Part shown: piece after piece, positions 54,217-62,832 of the stretch
Position numbering within the stretch: the first letter of the stretch is position 1
Layout of the letters: every line of letters begins with the position of its first letter
Assembly (NCBI RefSeq): GCF_004114975.1
Contig: NZ_CP030051.1
Location: 2,046,001 to 2,110,000 of the forward strand
Direction: 5' to 3'
DNA length: 64,000 nt
From: Bradyrhizobium guangdongense
Lineage (GTDB): Bacteria > Pseudomonadota > Alphaproteobacteria > Rhizobiales > Xanthobacteraceae
The notes under the pieces: model-generated
What the model was told of the DNA's origin: nothing
Databases searched by the model: none
Seen by the model: the letters and a program-made list of their open reading frames with translations, nothing else
Position numbers and translations under genes: made by a program

Positions 54217-55674
54217 ATGAAGCTGCGTGACCTCCTAGGCAATGATGCCGCAATCGAGCCCGCCGTCGCGGCGCTCGAAGTTGCAGGCGTTGCGCTCGAC
54301 AGCCGCGTGGTCAAGCCCGGCGATCTCTTCTTTGCGCTGTCAGGCAGCAAGACCGATGGCGCGCGCTTCATCGATGCGGCCATCGCCGCCGGCGCGGTGG
54401 TCGTGGCCGGCGATCACGCGCCTGACGGCTGCAAGGTACCGTTCGTCGCTGTCGCCAATCCGCGCCGCGCGCTGGCGCTGGCTGCGGCAAGATTTTTCCC
54501 GGCGCAGCCTGCGACCATCGCGGCAGTGACCGGAACCAGCGGCAAAACCTCGGTCGCCGCGTTCACGCGCCAGATCTGGGAGCGGCTGGGCCATGCCTCG
54601 GCCAGCATCGGCACCATCGGCCTCGTCTCGCCCAAGCGCACCGTCTACGGCTCGCTGACCACGCCGGATCCGATCGCCTTGCACCGCCAGCTCGACGAGA
54701 TCGCGCGCGAGGGCGTGACGCATCTTGCGTTCGAGGCCTCGTCACACGGGCTCGATCAATACCGCCTCGATGGCGTGCGGGTGTCCGCAGGAGGCTTCAC
54801 CAATCTTTCGCGCGACCACATGGATTACCATCCGACCGTCGCGCATTACCTCGCCGCAAAACTCCGGCTGTTCCGCGAGCTCATCCCCCCTGGCGGAGCC
54901 GCGGTGATCTCCGCCGATCATGATTGCTCGGCGGAAGCAATCGATGCGGCGAAGGCGCGCGGTCTGCGCGTGATGGCAGTGGGCCGTCAGGGCGATGGGG
55001 CAGGCGAGGGCATTCGTCTCACCGCGGCCGTGGTCGAAGGTTTTTCGCAGAAGCTGACGCTCGAGCATCGCGGCAAGCATTATGCCGTGCGGCTGCCGCT
55101 GGTCGGCGAATTCCAGATCGAGAACGCGCTGGTCTCGGCCGGCCTTGCCATCGGCACCGGCAGCGATGCAGCCAAAGTGTTTGCCAGCCTCGAACATCTC
55201 GAGGGCGCCAAGGGCCGGCTCGAGCGCGTCGGCGAACGCAACGGCGCGCCTGTCTTCGTCGACTACGCGCACAAGCCCGACGCGCTGGCGAAGGCGCTGC
55301 AAGCGCTGCGCCCCTACGCCAGGCGCAGGCTGATCGTCGTGTTCGGCGCCGGCGGCGATCGCGACGCCGGCAAGCGGCCGATCATGGGCGAGATCGCGGC
55401 TCAAAATGCCGACCGCGTCATCGTCACCGACGACAATCCGCGCAGCGAAAAGCCGGAAGCCATTCGCGCCGCGATCCTCGCCGCCGCCAAGGGCGCACGC
55501 GAAATCGGCGACCGCGCGGCCGCGATCCGCGTCGCGATCGAGGAGCTCGAAGAGGGCGATGCGCTGCTCATCGCCGGCAAGGGGCACGAGACCGGGCAGA
55601 TCGTCGGCGGCGAGGTCCTGCCGTTCAGTGATCACGAGGCGGTCGCCGCCGCATTGGCATCGAGGGACGCATGA
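54217..55674 (+). CDS. murE: UDP-MurNAc-L-Ala-D-Glu:meso-diaminopimelate ligase MurE
   Basis: 485 residues. ATP-binding TGTSGKTSVA near residue 105, substrate domain with STPDPIAL-like TTPDPIALHRQL, and the DDNPRSEKP motif (DNPR) that selects meso-diaminopimelate over lysine. It adds the third residue of the stem peptide in the cytoplasm. GGAAGACC precedes the ATG. Its stop overlaps the murF start. The 81-base gap after ftsI shows no separate promoter that I can recognise. Confidence 0.96.
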   Translation: MKLRDLLGNDAAIEPAVAALEVAGVALDSRVVKPGDLFFALSGSKTDGARFIDAAIAAGAVVVAGDHAPDGCKVPFVAVANPRRALALAAARFFPAQPATIAAVTGTSGKTSVAAFTRQIWERLGHASASIGTIGLVSPKRTVYGSLTTPDPIALHRQLDEIAREGVTHLAFEASSHGLDQYRLDGVRVSAGGFTNLSRDHMDYHPTVAHYLAAKLRLFRELIPPGGAAVISADHDCSAEAIDAAKARGLRVMAVGRQGDGAGEGIRLTAAVVEGFSQKLTLEHRGKHYAVRLPLVGEFQIENALVSAGLAIGTGSDAAKVFASLEHLEGAKGRLERVGERNGAPVFVDYAHKPDALAKALQALRPYARRRLIVVFGAGGDRDAGKRPIMGEIAAQNADRVIVTDDNPRSEKPEAIRAAILAAAKGAREIGDRAAAIRVAIEELEEGDALLIAGKGHETGQIVGGEVLPFSDHEAVAAALASRDA

Positions 55675-57050
55675 GCGGGCCATTATGGACGGTCGCCGAG
55701 GTGGCGCACGCGCTGGGTGCGGCCGGATCATTCCCGGACACCCCGATCGATTTCGCCACCCAGGACAGCCGCCTGGTGAAGCCGGGCAGCCTGTTCGTGG
55801 CGTTATCAGGCACCCCGAGTGGCGGTTTCATTTCAGCGTTCGCCAGCGCGCGCGACGGCTGGGAGTTTGCGGACAAGGCGGAAGCATCGGGCGCCGTCGC
55901 GATGATCGTCCCGCACGAGATCGCGGGTATCCGCATTCCGCAGATCGTCGTGAAGGACACGCTGATCGACGGTCTCTGGGGCCTCGCGCGCGCCGCACGT
56001 GCGCGCTTTCATGGGCCGGTGATCGGTCTCACCGGCAGTGCCGGCAAGACCAGCACCAAGGAATTCCTCGCCGCCTATCCCAATGCCTATGCGAGCCCCT
56101 CGAGCTTCAACAATTTCTGGGGCGTGCCGCTGACGCTATGCAACGCCCGGCCGGACGCCAGCCTCTGGGTCGTCGAGATGGGCATGAACCAGGTGGGCGA
56201 GATCGCGCGGCTCAGCGGATTGACGCGGCCGACGGTCGCGCTCGTCGTCAACGTCCAGCCGGTGCATCTGGAGAAGCTCGGCTCGCTCGATGCCATCAGG
56301 CGCGAGAAGGTGTCGATCGCGCACGGCCTGCCCGAGGACGGCGTGCTGGTGCTGCCTGCAGGCATCAAGGCGCCCGACTGGAAGGGCAAGGTGGTGCGCT
56401 TCGGCGAGAAGGCCGAAGTGCATGAGGTCACGCACGCGCCGCACGGCGAGAGCTGGCAGGTCGTGGCCCGCGTCGGCAAGAAGGAGATCGCCTTCAGCCT
56501 GACGCCGGGCGCGCCGCATCGGGTACAGAATGCGCTTGCCGCGCTCGCGTCTGTTCATGCCGCCCATCTCGATGTGGCGACACTTGCGATCAAGCTCGAG
56601 CGCGTCGGCATCATGACCGGCCGCGGCGTGGAACAGGCGGTCGGCGGTATCACCGTGATCGACGACAGCTTCAACGGCAATCCGGCGAGTGTGACGGCTG
56701 CGCTGCAAAGCCTTCAGGCGCGCAACACGAGCGGCGGCCGCCGTATCGCGGTGCTCGGCGACATGCTGGAACTTGGCGACGACGCTCCTCACTACCACAC
56801 CGCGCTCGCCGCGCATCTCGACGGCATCGATGGCATCTATTGCGTCGGCCCCCTGATGCGCCACCTTTACGACGTGCTGCCCGCCGGCAAGGGGCTCGGC
56901 TGGCACGACGATCCCGCCACGCTGAAGCCGGGCGAGGTAGCTCACCTGCTGAAGGCAGGCGATGTCGTGGTTGTCAAGGGCAGCAAGAAGATGTTCTGGG
57001 TCAACAAGTTTGTGCCGGGCCTAGTGGCCGCCTTGCAGGCAAAGGCGTAA
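55671..57050 (+). CDS. murF: UDP-MurNAc-tripeptide:D-Ala-D-Ala ligase MurF
   Basis: 459 residues. ATP-binding TGSAGKTSTKEFL near residue 122; FNNFWGVPLTLCN and EMGMNQVGEIARLS are typical; VIDDSFNGNPASV lies at the domain boundary. Adds D-Ala-D-Ala to complete the pentapeptide. Start overlaps murE by four bases (ATGA). Mur ligase lengths and domain order are normal. Confidence 0.96.
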   Translation: MSGPLWTVAEVAHALGAAGSFPDTPIDFATQDSRLVKPGSLFVALSGTPSGGFISAFASARDGWEFADKAEASGAVAMIVPHEIAGIRIPQIVVKDTLIDGLWGLARAARARFHGPVIGLTGSAGKTSTKEFLAAYPNAYASPSSFNNFWGVPLTLCNARPDASLWVVEMGMNQVGEIARLSGLTRPTVALVVNVQPVHLEKLGSLDAIRREKVSIAHGLPEDGVLVLPAGIKAPDWKGKVVRFGEKAEVHEVTHAPHGESWQVVARVGKKEIAFSLTPGAPHRVQNALAALASVHAAHLDVATLAIKLERVGIMTGRGVEQAVGGITVIDDSFNGNPASVTAALQSLQARNTSGGRRIAVLGDMLELGDDAPHYHTALAAHLDGIDGIYCVGPLMRHLYDVLPAGKGLGWHDDPATLKPGEVAHLLKAGDVVVVKGSKKMFWVNKFVPGLVAALQAKA

Positions 57051-57210
57051 ACTGCTTGGAAGGCGCAGTTCCCGAATCTTAACCCTTTGCGGCGCGCCGC
57101 CGTTCGGTTTCTTGAGGTCGCTCGACCCCATGATCAAGACCTGCGAATGCGCGTGCGGCGATGCGGCCTGAACGAAGGCCGCGTGCGAAAGGCGCCATAG
57201 GACCGTCTGA

Positions 57211-58314
57211 ATGTTTTACTGGCTGATCGATCTCTCCAACACATTTCCGGGCGTCGGTGGAGTGCGCACCGTTCTCAACGTCTTCCGCTACATCACCTTC
57301 CGCACCGGCGGCGCGATCGTCACCGGCGCGCTGTTCGTATTCCTGTTCGGGCCCTGGATCATCGACCATTTGCGCATCCGCCAGGGCAAGGGCCAGCCGA
57401 TCCGGACCGATGGTCCGCAATCGCATCTGGCGAAGAAGGGCACGCCCACCATGGGTGGGCTGATGATCCTGTCCGGCCTCACGGTCGGCACCGTGCTGTG
57501 GTGCAATCCGCTCAACCCCTATGTCTGGATCGTGCTGGCGGTGACGCTCGGCTTCGGCTTCGTGGGCTTCTATGACGACTACCTCAAGGTCACCAAGCAG
57601 ACCACGAGCGGCTTCGGGGGCAAGCTGCGTCTGTTGATCGAGGCGATCATCGCGCTGGCCGCCTGCTATGCGCTGGTGCGGCTGAACCGCGATCCCGCGT
57701 CCACCGCGCTGACCATCCCCTTCCTGAAGGATACCGTGCTGCATTTCGGCTGGTTCTTCGTCGTGTTCGGCGCCTTCGTCATCGTCGGCGCAGGCAATGC
57801 GGTGAACCTCACCGACGGTCTCGACGGTCTCGCCATCGTGCCCGTGATGATCGCAACCGCAAGCTTTGCGATGATCGCCTATCTCGCCGGTAATGCGGTG
57901 TTCGCCGACTATCTCCAGATCAAATATGTTGCCGGCACCGGTGAACTCGCGGTGCTCTGCGGCGCGCTGCTGGGCGCTGGGCTCGGTTTTCTCTGGTTCA
58001 ATGCCCCACCCGCCTCGATCTTCATGGGCGACACCGGCTCGCTCGCGCTCGGCGGCATGCTGGGGTCGATCGCGGTCGCGGTGAAGCACGAGATCGTGCT
58101 TGCGGTGATCGGCGGCCTGTTCGTGCTGGAGGCGGTCTCGGTCATCGTGCAGGTGGTGTCGTTCAAGCTGACCGGCAAACGCATCTTCCGCATGGCGCCG
58201 ATCCATCACCATTTCGAGCAGCTCGGCTGGACCGAGCCGCAGATCGTGATCCGCTTCTGGATCATCTCGGTGATGCTGGCGCTCGCCGGTCTCTCCACGC
58301 TGAAGCTGCGTTGA
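57211..58314 (+). CDS. mraY: Phospho-MurNAc-pentapeptide transferase MraY
   Basis: 367 residues with ten predicted helices. DDxxK-type motif in [22 protein letters not shown] and [12 protein letters not shown] carry the Asp residues of the active site, and [11 protein letters not shown] the His motif. Transfers phospho-MurNAc-pentapeptide to undecaprenyl phosphate to make lipid I on the inner face of the membrane. 160 bases after murF; AGGACCGTCTGA precedes the ATG. The gap holds no gene. Confidence 0.97.
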   Translation: MFYWLIDLSNTFPGVGGVRTVLNVFRYITFRTGGAIVTGALFVFLFGPWIIDHLRIRQGKGQPIRTDGPQSHLAKKGTPTMGGLMILSGLTVGTVLWCNPLNPYVWIVLAVTLGFGFVGFYDDYLKVTKQTTSGFGGKLRLLIEAIIALAACYALVRLNRDPASTALTIPFLKDTVLHFGWFFVVFGAFVIVGAGNAVNLTDGLDGLAIVPVMIATASFAMIAYLAGNAVFADYLQIKYVAGTGELAVLCGALLGAGLGFLWFNAPPASIFMGDTGSLALGGMLGSIAVAVKHEIVLAVIGGLFVLEAVSVIVQVVSFKLTGKRIFRMAPIHHHFEQLGWTEPQIVIRFWIISVMLALAGLSTLKLR

Positions 58315-58324
58315 CGGTATCACG

Positions 58325-59722
58325 ATGATTCCGGTCACATCCTTCGCCGGCAAGACGGTCGCAGTGTTCGGCCTCGGCGGCTCCGGGCTCGCCTCGTGCC
58401 ACGCGCTGAAGGCCGGCGGCGCCGAGGTGATCGCGGCCGACGACAATGCCGAGAACGTCGCCAAGGCGGCGCAGGCCGGTTTCGTCACCGCGGATCTGCG
58501 CAATGTGTCCTGGGCGAAATTCGCCGCGCTCGTGCTCGCGCCGGGCGTGCCGCTCACCCATCCGGTGCCGCACTGGAGCGTGCTGAAGGCGCGCGAGGCC
58601 GCGGTCGAGGTGATCGGCGATATCGAGCTGTTCTGCCGCGAGCGTCGCCGTCATGCGCCGGACGCCCCGTTCGTCGCCATCACCGGTACCAACGGCAAGT
58701 CGACGACGACCGCCCTGATCGCGCATCTGACGAAGGTCGCCGGTTATGACACCCAGATGGGCGGCAATATCGGCACCGCGGTCCTGTCGCTGGAGCCGCC
58801 GCGCATGGGCCGCGTCCACGTCATCGAGATGTCGTCCTACCAGATCGACCTCACACCCTCGCTCGAGCCGTCCGTCGGCATTTTGCTCAATGTCAGTGAG
58901 GATCACATCGATCGCCACGGCACGATCTCGCACTATGCCGCGGTGAAGGAGCGCCTCGTTGCCAACGTGCAGGCAAACGGCACGTCGATCGTGGGCGTCG
59001 ATGACGGCTATTGCCGCGACATCGCTGATAGGCTCGACCGCGCCGGCAAGAACGTCGTGCGGATTTCCGTCAAGAACCCGCTGGCTTCAGGCATTCATGT
59101 CGAGCACGGTACCATCGTGCGCACCTCGGGTGGCGCCCGCAGCGAGATCGCCACGCTCGGCGGCATCGGTTCGCTGCGCGGCCTGCACAATGCGCAGAAC
59201 GCGGCCTGCGCCGCTGCCGCTGCGCTCGCGATGGGCATCAGCCAGGACGTGTTGCAGAACGGCCTGCGCAGCTTTCCGGGCCTGGCGCATCGGATGGAAC
59301 AGGTCGGCCGCCGCGGCAACGTCCTGTTCGTCAACGATTCCAAGGGCACCAATGCCGACGCCACGGCGCATGCGCTGTCGTCTTTCGCCGACATCTTCTG
59401 GATCGCCGGCGGCAAGCCGAAAGCGGGCGGCATCACAGGCCTGACCGGCTTCTTCCCGCGCATCCGCAAGGCCTATCTGATCGGCGAAGCCGCTCAGGAA
59501 TTCTCGGAAACGCTGAGCCAAGTGCCGCACGAGATCAGCCAGACGCTCGACGTCGCCGTCGCGCACGCCGCGCGCGATGCCGAAGCCTCCGGGCTCGCAG
59601 ATGCGGTCGTGCTGCTGTCGCCGGCCTGCGCGTCCTTCGACCAGTACCGCAACTTCGAGATCCGCGGCACCAGGTTCCGCGAGCTGGTGCAGGCGCTGCC
59701 GGGTGTGAAGCCGGTGGTGTGA
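58325..59722 (+). CDS. murD: UDP-MurNAc-L-alanine:D-glutamate ligase MurD
   Basis: 465 residues. N-terminal [14 protein letters not shown]ossmann motif, ATP-binding [12 protein letters not shown] near 121, and [15 protein letters not shown] at the C-terminal domain. Adds D-Glu to UDP-MurNAc-L-Ala. It starts ten bases after mraY and its stop is followed almost at once by a small gene of unknown function. Confidence 0.96.
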   Translation: MIPVTSFAGKTVAVFGLGGSGLASCHALKAGGAEVIAADDNAENVAKAAQAGFVTADLRNVSWAKFAALVLAPGVPLTHPVPHWSVLKAREAAVEVIGDIELFCRERRRHAPDAPFVAITGTNGKSTTTALIAHLTKVAGYDTQMGGNIGTAVLSLEPPRMGRVHVIEMSSYQIDLTPSLEPSVGILLNVSEDHIDRHGTISHYAAVKERLVANVQANGTSIVGVDDGYCRDIADRLDRAGKNVVRISVKNPLASGIHVEHGTIVRTSGGARSEIATLGGIGSLRGLHNAQNAACAAAAALAMGISQDVLQNGLRSFPGLAHRMEQVGRRGNVLFVNDSKGTNADATAHALSSFADIFWIAGGKPKAGGITGLTGFFPRIRKAYLIGEAAQEFSETLSQVPHEISQTLDVAVAHAARDAEASGLADAVVLLSPACASFDQYRNFEIRGTRFRELVQALPGVKPVV

Positions 59723-59724
59723 GG

Positions 59725-60114
59725 ATGTCGCGGCGACGCTGGATCGGACTTGCCGTCGCTCTCGCTGTACCGGTCGGCTTTCTCTGTGTTGTCCTCATTG
59801 ACCACGTCATGAGCGGACTTGGCGCATGCCGCGTCGTTCGCCAGCGTGCGTTCGCCTCCCCAAGCGGCAGTCAATTGGTTGTCGTGGTCTGGAAGACGTG
59901 CGGGGCAACCGACAGCACGCAAGCCAGTATCATCGCGCGCGGCCGGACCTTCTCGCCCGAGGACACGCCGACCTTTGTCAGCGTGCGTGGGCATCCCGAG
60001 GCTGTCGTCGCCTGGAGCAGCGAGCGGGCGGTCAGGATCGGCTTCATTCCTGAGCCGGGCGAAATCTACAAGCGCGACCAGCGCGCGGGGGATGTCGCGA
60101 TCAGCTACGAATAG
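59725..60114 (+). CDS. Unknown small membrane-anchored protein inside the dcw cluster
   Basis: 129 residues: RRRWIGLAVALAVPVGFLCVVLI is an N-terminal helix (about residues 3-27), followed by a compact domain of about 100 residues with strands (SGSQLVVVVWKTCGATDST, ERAVRIGFIPEPGEIYKRD). One cysteine in the start of the domain and one in WKTCG might pair. It begins two bases after murD (GTGAGG as binding site), or at an overlapping GTG at 59719. It interrupts the murD-ftsW order. No family recognised; part of the operon, so division or wall role possible. Confidence 0.7.
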   Translation: MSRRRWIGLAVALAVPVGFLCVVLIDHVMSGLGACRVVRQRAFASPSGSQLVVVVWKTCGATDSTQASIIARGRTFSPEDTPTFVSVRGHPEAVVAWSSERAVRIGFIPEPGEIYKRDQRAGDVAISYE

Positions 60115-60121
60115 CCCTCTC

Positions 60122-60256
60122 GTGTCCCGGACGCGGTGCGGCACGAAGTGACGCTCCGCAGAGTCGGGACCAAGAGTGGCTGGGCCCCGGCTCAGCAGCG
60201 CACCGCACCGGACGATGCTTCGCATCGCCGGAGACGCTGCGCTGCGTCCGGGGCAA
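60122..60256. repeat. Palindromic repeat, class E, between dcw genes
   Basis: TGTCCCGGACGCGGTGCGGC at the left pairs with GCTGCGTCCGGGGCA at the right; inside, CGATGCTTCGCATCG is a smaller hairpin. Similar CCGGACGC...GCGTCCGG elements are common between genes in Bradyrhizobium. It lies upstream of ftsW and may modify operon transcript stability. Confidence 0.65.
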
Positions 60257-60283
60257 GAGACTCTTCAAAACTTGAACGATCCA

Positions 60284-60299
60284 TTAACCCCCCGGTAAC
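60284..60299 (+). promoter_or_regulatory. CtrA-like site upstream of ftsW
   Basis: TTAA, seven bases, then GTAAC; the CtrA consensus is TTAA-N7-TTAAC, so one base of the right half differs. It is 48 bases ahead of the ftsW ATG. In Caulobacter CtrA controls several division genes. A motif match alone; a promoter here would give ftsW-murG-murC their own cell-cycle input. Confidence 0.35.
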
Positions 60300-60346
60300 C
60301 AACCTCGGCGACCAATGGACGGACCTCTGTCCGAAAGCGGCCGCCC

Positions 60347-61498
60347 ATGCTCTCCCGTGAAGAACGCACCCCCTTTACCGAGTGGTGGTGGACCGTCGAC
60401 AAGCCGCTGCTCGGCGCCATCCTGGTGCTGATGCTGACCGGCGTGATCCTGTCGCTGGCGGCGAGCCCGCCGGTCGCGACCCGCATCGGGCTCGATCCGT
60501 TCCATTTCTTCAATCGTCACGTCATGTTCCTGGTGCCGTCGCTTCTGGTGCTGATCGGGGTGTCCTTCATGTCGCCGCGCTCGATCCGGCGTAGCGCGCT
60601 GCTCATCTTCACGATCAGCATCATCCTGATCGTGGTGACGCTCGCGATCGGCCCCGAGGTGAAGGGATCGCGGCGCTGGATCACGCTCATCGGCATCAAC
60701 ATCCAGGCCTCCGAAATCGCCAAGCCGTCCTTCGTCGTCATCGCGGCCTGGCTGTTTGCGGAATCGACCAAGCGTCCGGAGATGCCCGCGACCTCGATGG
60801 CGCTGGTGCTGCTGCTGATGCTGGTGTCGCTGCTGGTGATGGAGCCGGATTTCGGCCAGACCATGCTGATCCTGATGGTGTGGGGCTCGCTGTTCTTCAT
60901 CGCGGGCATGCGCATGATCTGGGTGTTTGGCCTCGCGGGGCTCGGCGCGGCCGGACTGTTCAGCGCCTATCTTTTTGTTCCGCACGTCGCAGGACGCATC
61001 AAACGCTTCATGAACCCGGCCTCCGGCGACACTTTCCAGGTCGATACCGCGATGGAGGCCTTCTACAACGGGGGCTGGTTCGGGCTCGGACCGGGCGAGG
61101 GCATCGCCAAGCGCAGCCTGCCGGACAGTCACACCGACTTCGTCTTCGCGGTCGCCGCCGAAGAGTTCGGCATCATCCTGTGTCTTGCCATGCTGGCGCT
61201 GTTCGCCTTCGTCGTCATCCGCACGCTGTCGCGCGCCTACGCCAATGAAGACATGTTCTCGCGCTTTGCGGCCTCGGGCCTTGCGATCCTGTTCGGGGTG
61301 CAGGCGGCGATCAACATGTCGGTCAACCTCCAGCTCATTCCTGCCAAAGGCATGACGCTGCCGTTCATTTCGTACGGCGGTTCCTCGATCGTGTCGCTGG
61401 CCTATGGCGTCGGCATGATGCTGGCCTTGACGCGGCTGCGGCCGCGCACCGAGGTCGAGGCCAGCGGCCACGCCGACGCGATGCGCAGCTACGCTTAA
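60347..61498 (+). CDS. ftsW: Septal peptidoglycan polymerase FtsW
   Basis: 383 residues with ten predicted helices, SEDS family. EVKGSRRWITLIGINIQASEIAKPSFV is the conserved E-x-K...GS-R-W block, PDFGQTMLILMVW is the catalytic-Asp region, and LPFISYGGSSIVSLAYGVGMML the C-terminal motif. It polymerises lipid II with FtsI at the septum. The ATG at 60347 is preferred; the 232-base gap before it holds a class E repeat and a CtrA-like site. Confidence 0.95.
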   Translation: MLSREERTPFTEWWWTVDKPLLGAILVLMLTGVILSLAASPPVATRIGLDPFHFFNRHVMFLVPSLLVLIGVSFMSPRSIRRSALLIFTISIILIVVTLAIGPEVKGSRRWITLIGINIQASEIAKPSFVVIAAWLFAESTKRPEMPATSMALVLLLMLVSLLVMEPDFGQTMLILMVWGSLFFIAGMRMIWVFGLAGLGAAGLFSAYLFVPHVAGRIKRFMNPASGDTFQVDTAMEAFYNGGWFGLGPGEGIAKRSLPDSHTDFVFAVAAEEFGIILCLAMLALFAFVVIRTLSRAYANEDMFSRFAASGLAILFGVQAAINMSVNLQLIPAKGMTLPFISYGGSSIVSLAYGVGMMLALTRLRPRTEVEASGHADAMRSYA

Positions 61499-61501
61499 GT
61501 C

Positions 61502-61584
61502 GTCATTGCGAGGAGCGTAGCGACGAAGCAATCCAGAATCCCTCGGGGAGACAGTCTGGATTGCTTCCCTGCGCTCGCAATGAC
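61502..61584. repeat. Palindromic repeat, class C, between ftsW and murG
   Basis: GTCATTGCGAGGAGC at the left and GCTCGCAATGAC at the right, with AAGCAATCCAGA and TCTGGATTGCTT pairing. Same element as 49568-49652. Here it lies inside the dcw cluster between two co-oriented genes, so it must be part of the operon transcript. Confidence 0.8.
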
Positions 61585-61610
61585 GGCGGAGGCCCTGTAA
61601 AAGGGCAGAT

Positions 61611-62711
61611 ATGACCACGTCCCCCTTGATTCTTCTCGCCGCGGGCGGCACTGGCGGCCATCTGTTTCCGGCCGAGGCGCTCGGCGTCGAATTGATTCGG
61701 CGCGGCTTTCGCGTGCGCCTCGTCACCGATGAGCGCGCGCTGCGCTACAGCGGGCTGTTCAGCAAGGACATGATTGACGTCGTCGCGAGCGAGACCGCGC
61801 GCGGCCGCAATCCGCTGCAGCTCGCCTATGCCGGCCTCACGCTCGCCACCGGCACGCTGTCCGCCTACGGCCTGATCAAGCGATTGAAGCCGGCTGCCGT
61901 CGTTGGCTTCGGCGGTTATCCGACATTGCCGCCGTTGGTCGCGGCGAAGTTCGCCGGCGTGCCCGGGATCATCCACGAGGCCAACGCCGTGCTCGGCCGC
62001 GCCAACCGCTTCCTGTCGGGCCGCGTCCGCGCCATCGCAACCTCGTTGCCCGGCGTGCTCGACCGCGATCCCGCGCTCTCGGGCAAGACCACCACGGTCG
62101 GCACGCCGATGCGGCCGGCGGTCCTCGCCGCTGCCGCCGTGCCCTATGCCGCGCCCGAAACGAACGGTCCGCTCCGCCTGCTCGTCGTCGGCGGCAGCCA
62201 GGGAGCGCGTATCATGGCCGACATCGTGCCCGGCGCGATCGAGCGGCTCGAGCCCGCGCTGTGGGGACGGCTCATCCTGACCCAACAGGTCCGCGACGAG
62301 GACATGAGCCGCGTGCGCGCCGTCTACGACAAGCTCAAGATCAAGGCCGAACTGGCGCCATTCTTCACGGATCTGCCGGCACGGTTCGCGTCCAATCATC
62401 TCGTGGTATCGCGCTCCGGCGCCGGCACGGTGGCCGAGCTTGCCGCGATCGGCCGGCCCTCGATCCTGGTGCCGCTGCCCGGCTCGATCGACCAGGACCA
62501 GTTCGCCAATGCCGGCGTGCTGGCCAAGGTCGACGGTGCCATCCGCATCCCGCAGACCGAGTTCACCTCCGATCGCCTCGCCGCCGAGATCTCCGCCTTT
62601 GCCGCCGAGCCGGCGCGCCTCGGTGCCATGGCTGCTGCGGCAAAAGGGGCAGGCCGGCTCGATGCCGCCGAGCGGCTCGCCGATCTGGTGGTCAAAGTCG
62701 CGGGAATCTGA
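61611..62711 (+). CDS. murG: UDP-GlcNAc:lipid I GlcNAc transferase MurG
   Basis: 366 residues, GT-B fold of family 28. N-terminal AAGGTGGHLFPAEALG (G-loop), GFGGYPTLPPLVAA, IIHEANAVLGRANRFL, GGSQGARI and the UDP-GlcNAc site SRSGAGTVAELAAIGRPSILVPLP are all present. It completes lipid II at the membrane. Starts 112 bases after ftsW. A degenerate class A fragment (near 62730-62790) separates it from murC. Confidence 0.96.
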   Translation: MTTSPLILLAAGGTGGHLFPAEALGVELIRRGFRVRLVTDERALRYSGLFSKDMIDVVASETARGRNPLQLAYAGLTLATGTLSAYGLIKRLKPAAVVGFGGYPTLPPLVAAKFAGVPGIIHEANAVLGRANRFLSGRVRAIATSLPGVLDRDPALSGKTTTVGTPMRPAVLAAAAVPYAAPETNGPLRLLVVGGSQGARIMADIVPGAIERLEPALWGRLILTQQVRDEDMSRVRAVYDKLKIKAELAPFFTDLPARFASNHLVVSRSGAGTVAELAAIGRPSILVPLPGSIDQDQFANAGVLAKVDGAIRIPQTEFTSDRLAAEISAFAAEPARLGAMAAAAKGAGRLDAAERLADLVVKVAGI

Positions 62712-62832
62712 CGCGAAAAAGCCCTTGTCTTCGTCTTCCAAAGCGGGGCATCCAGTAGGAACGGCGCGGCTGATTTGGCCGTGATGTCAGCCAGATGCCG
62801 CCGTTTCAGGCGGCGAGGTCAGGGAACACAGA

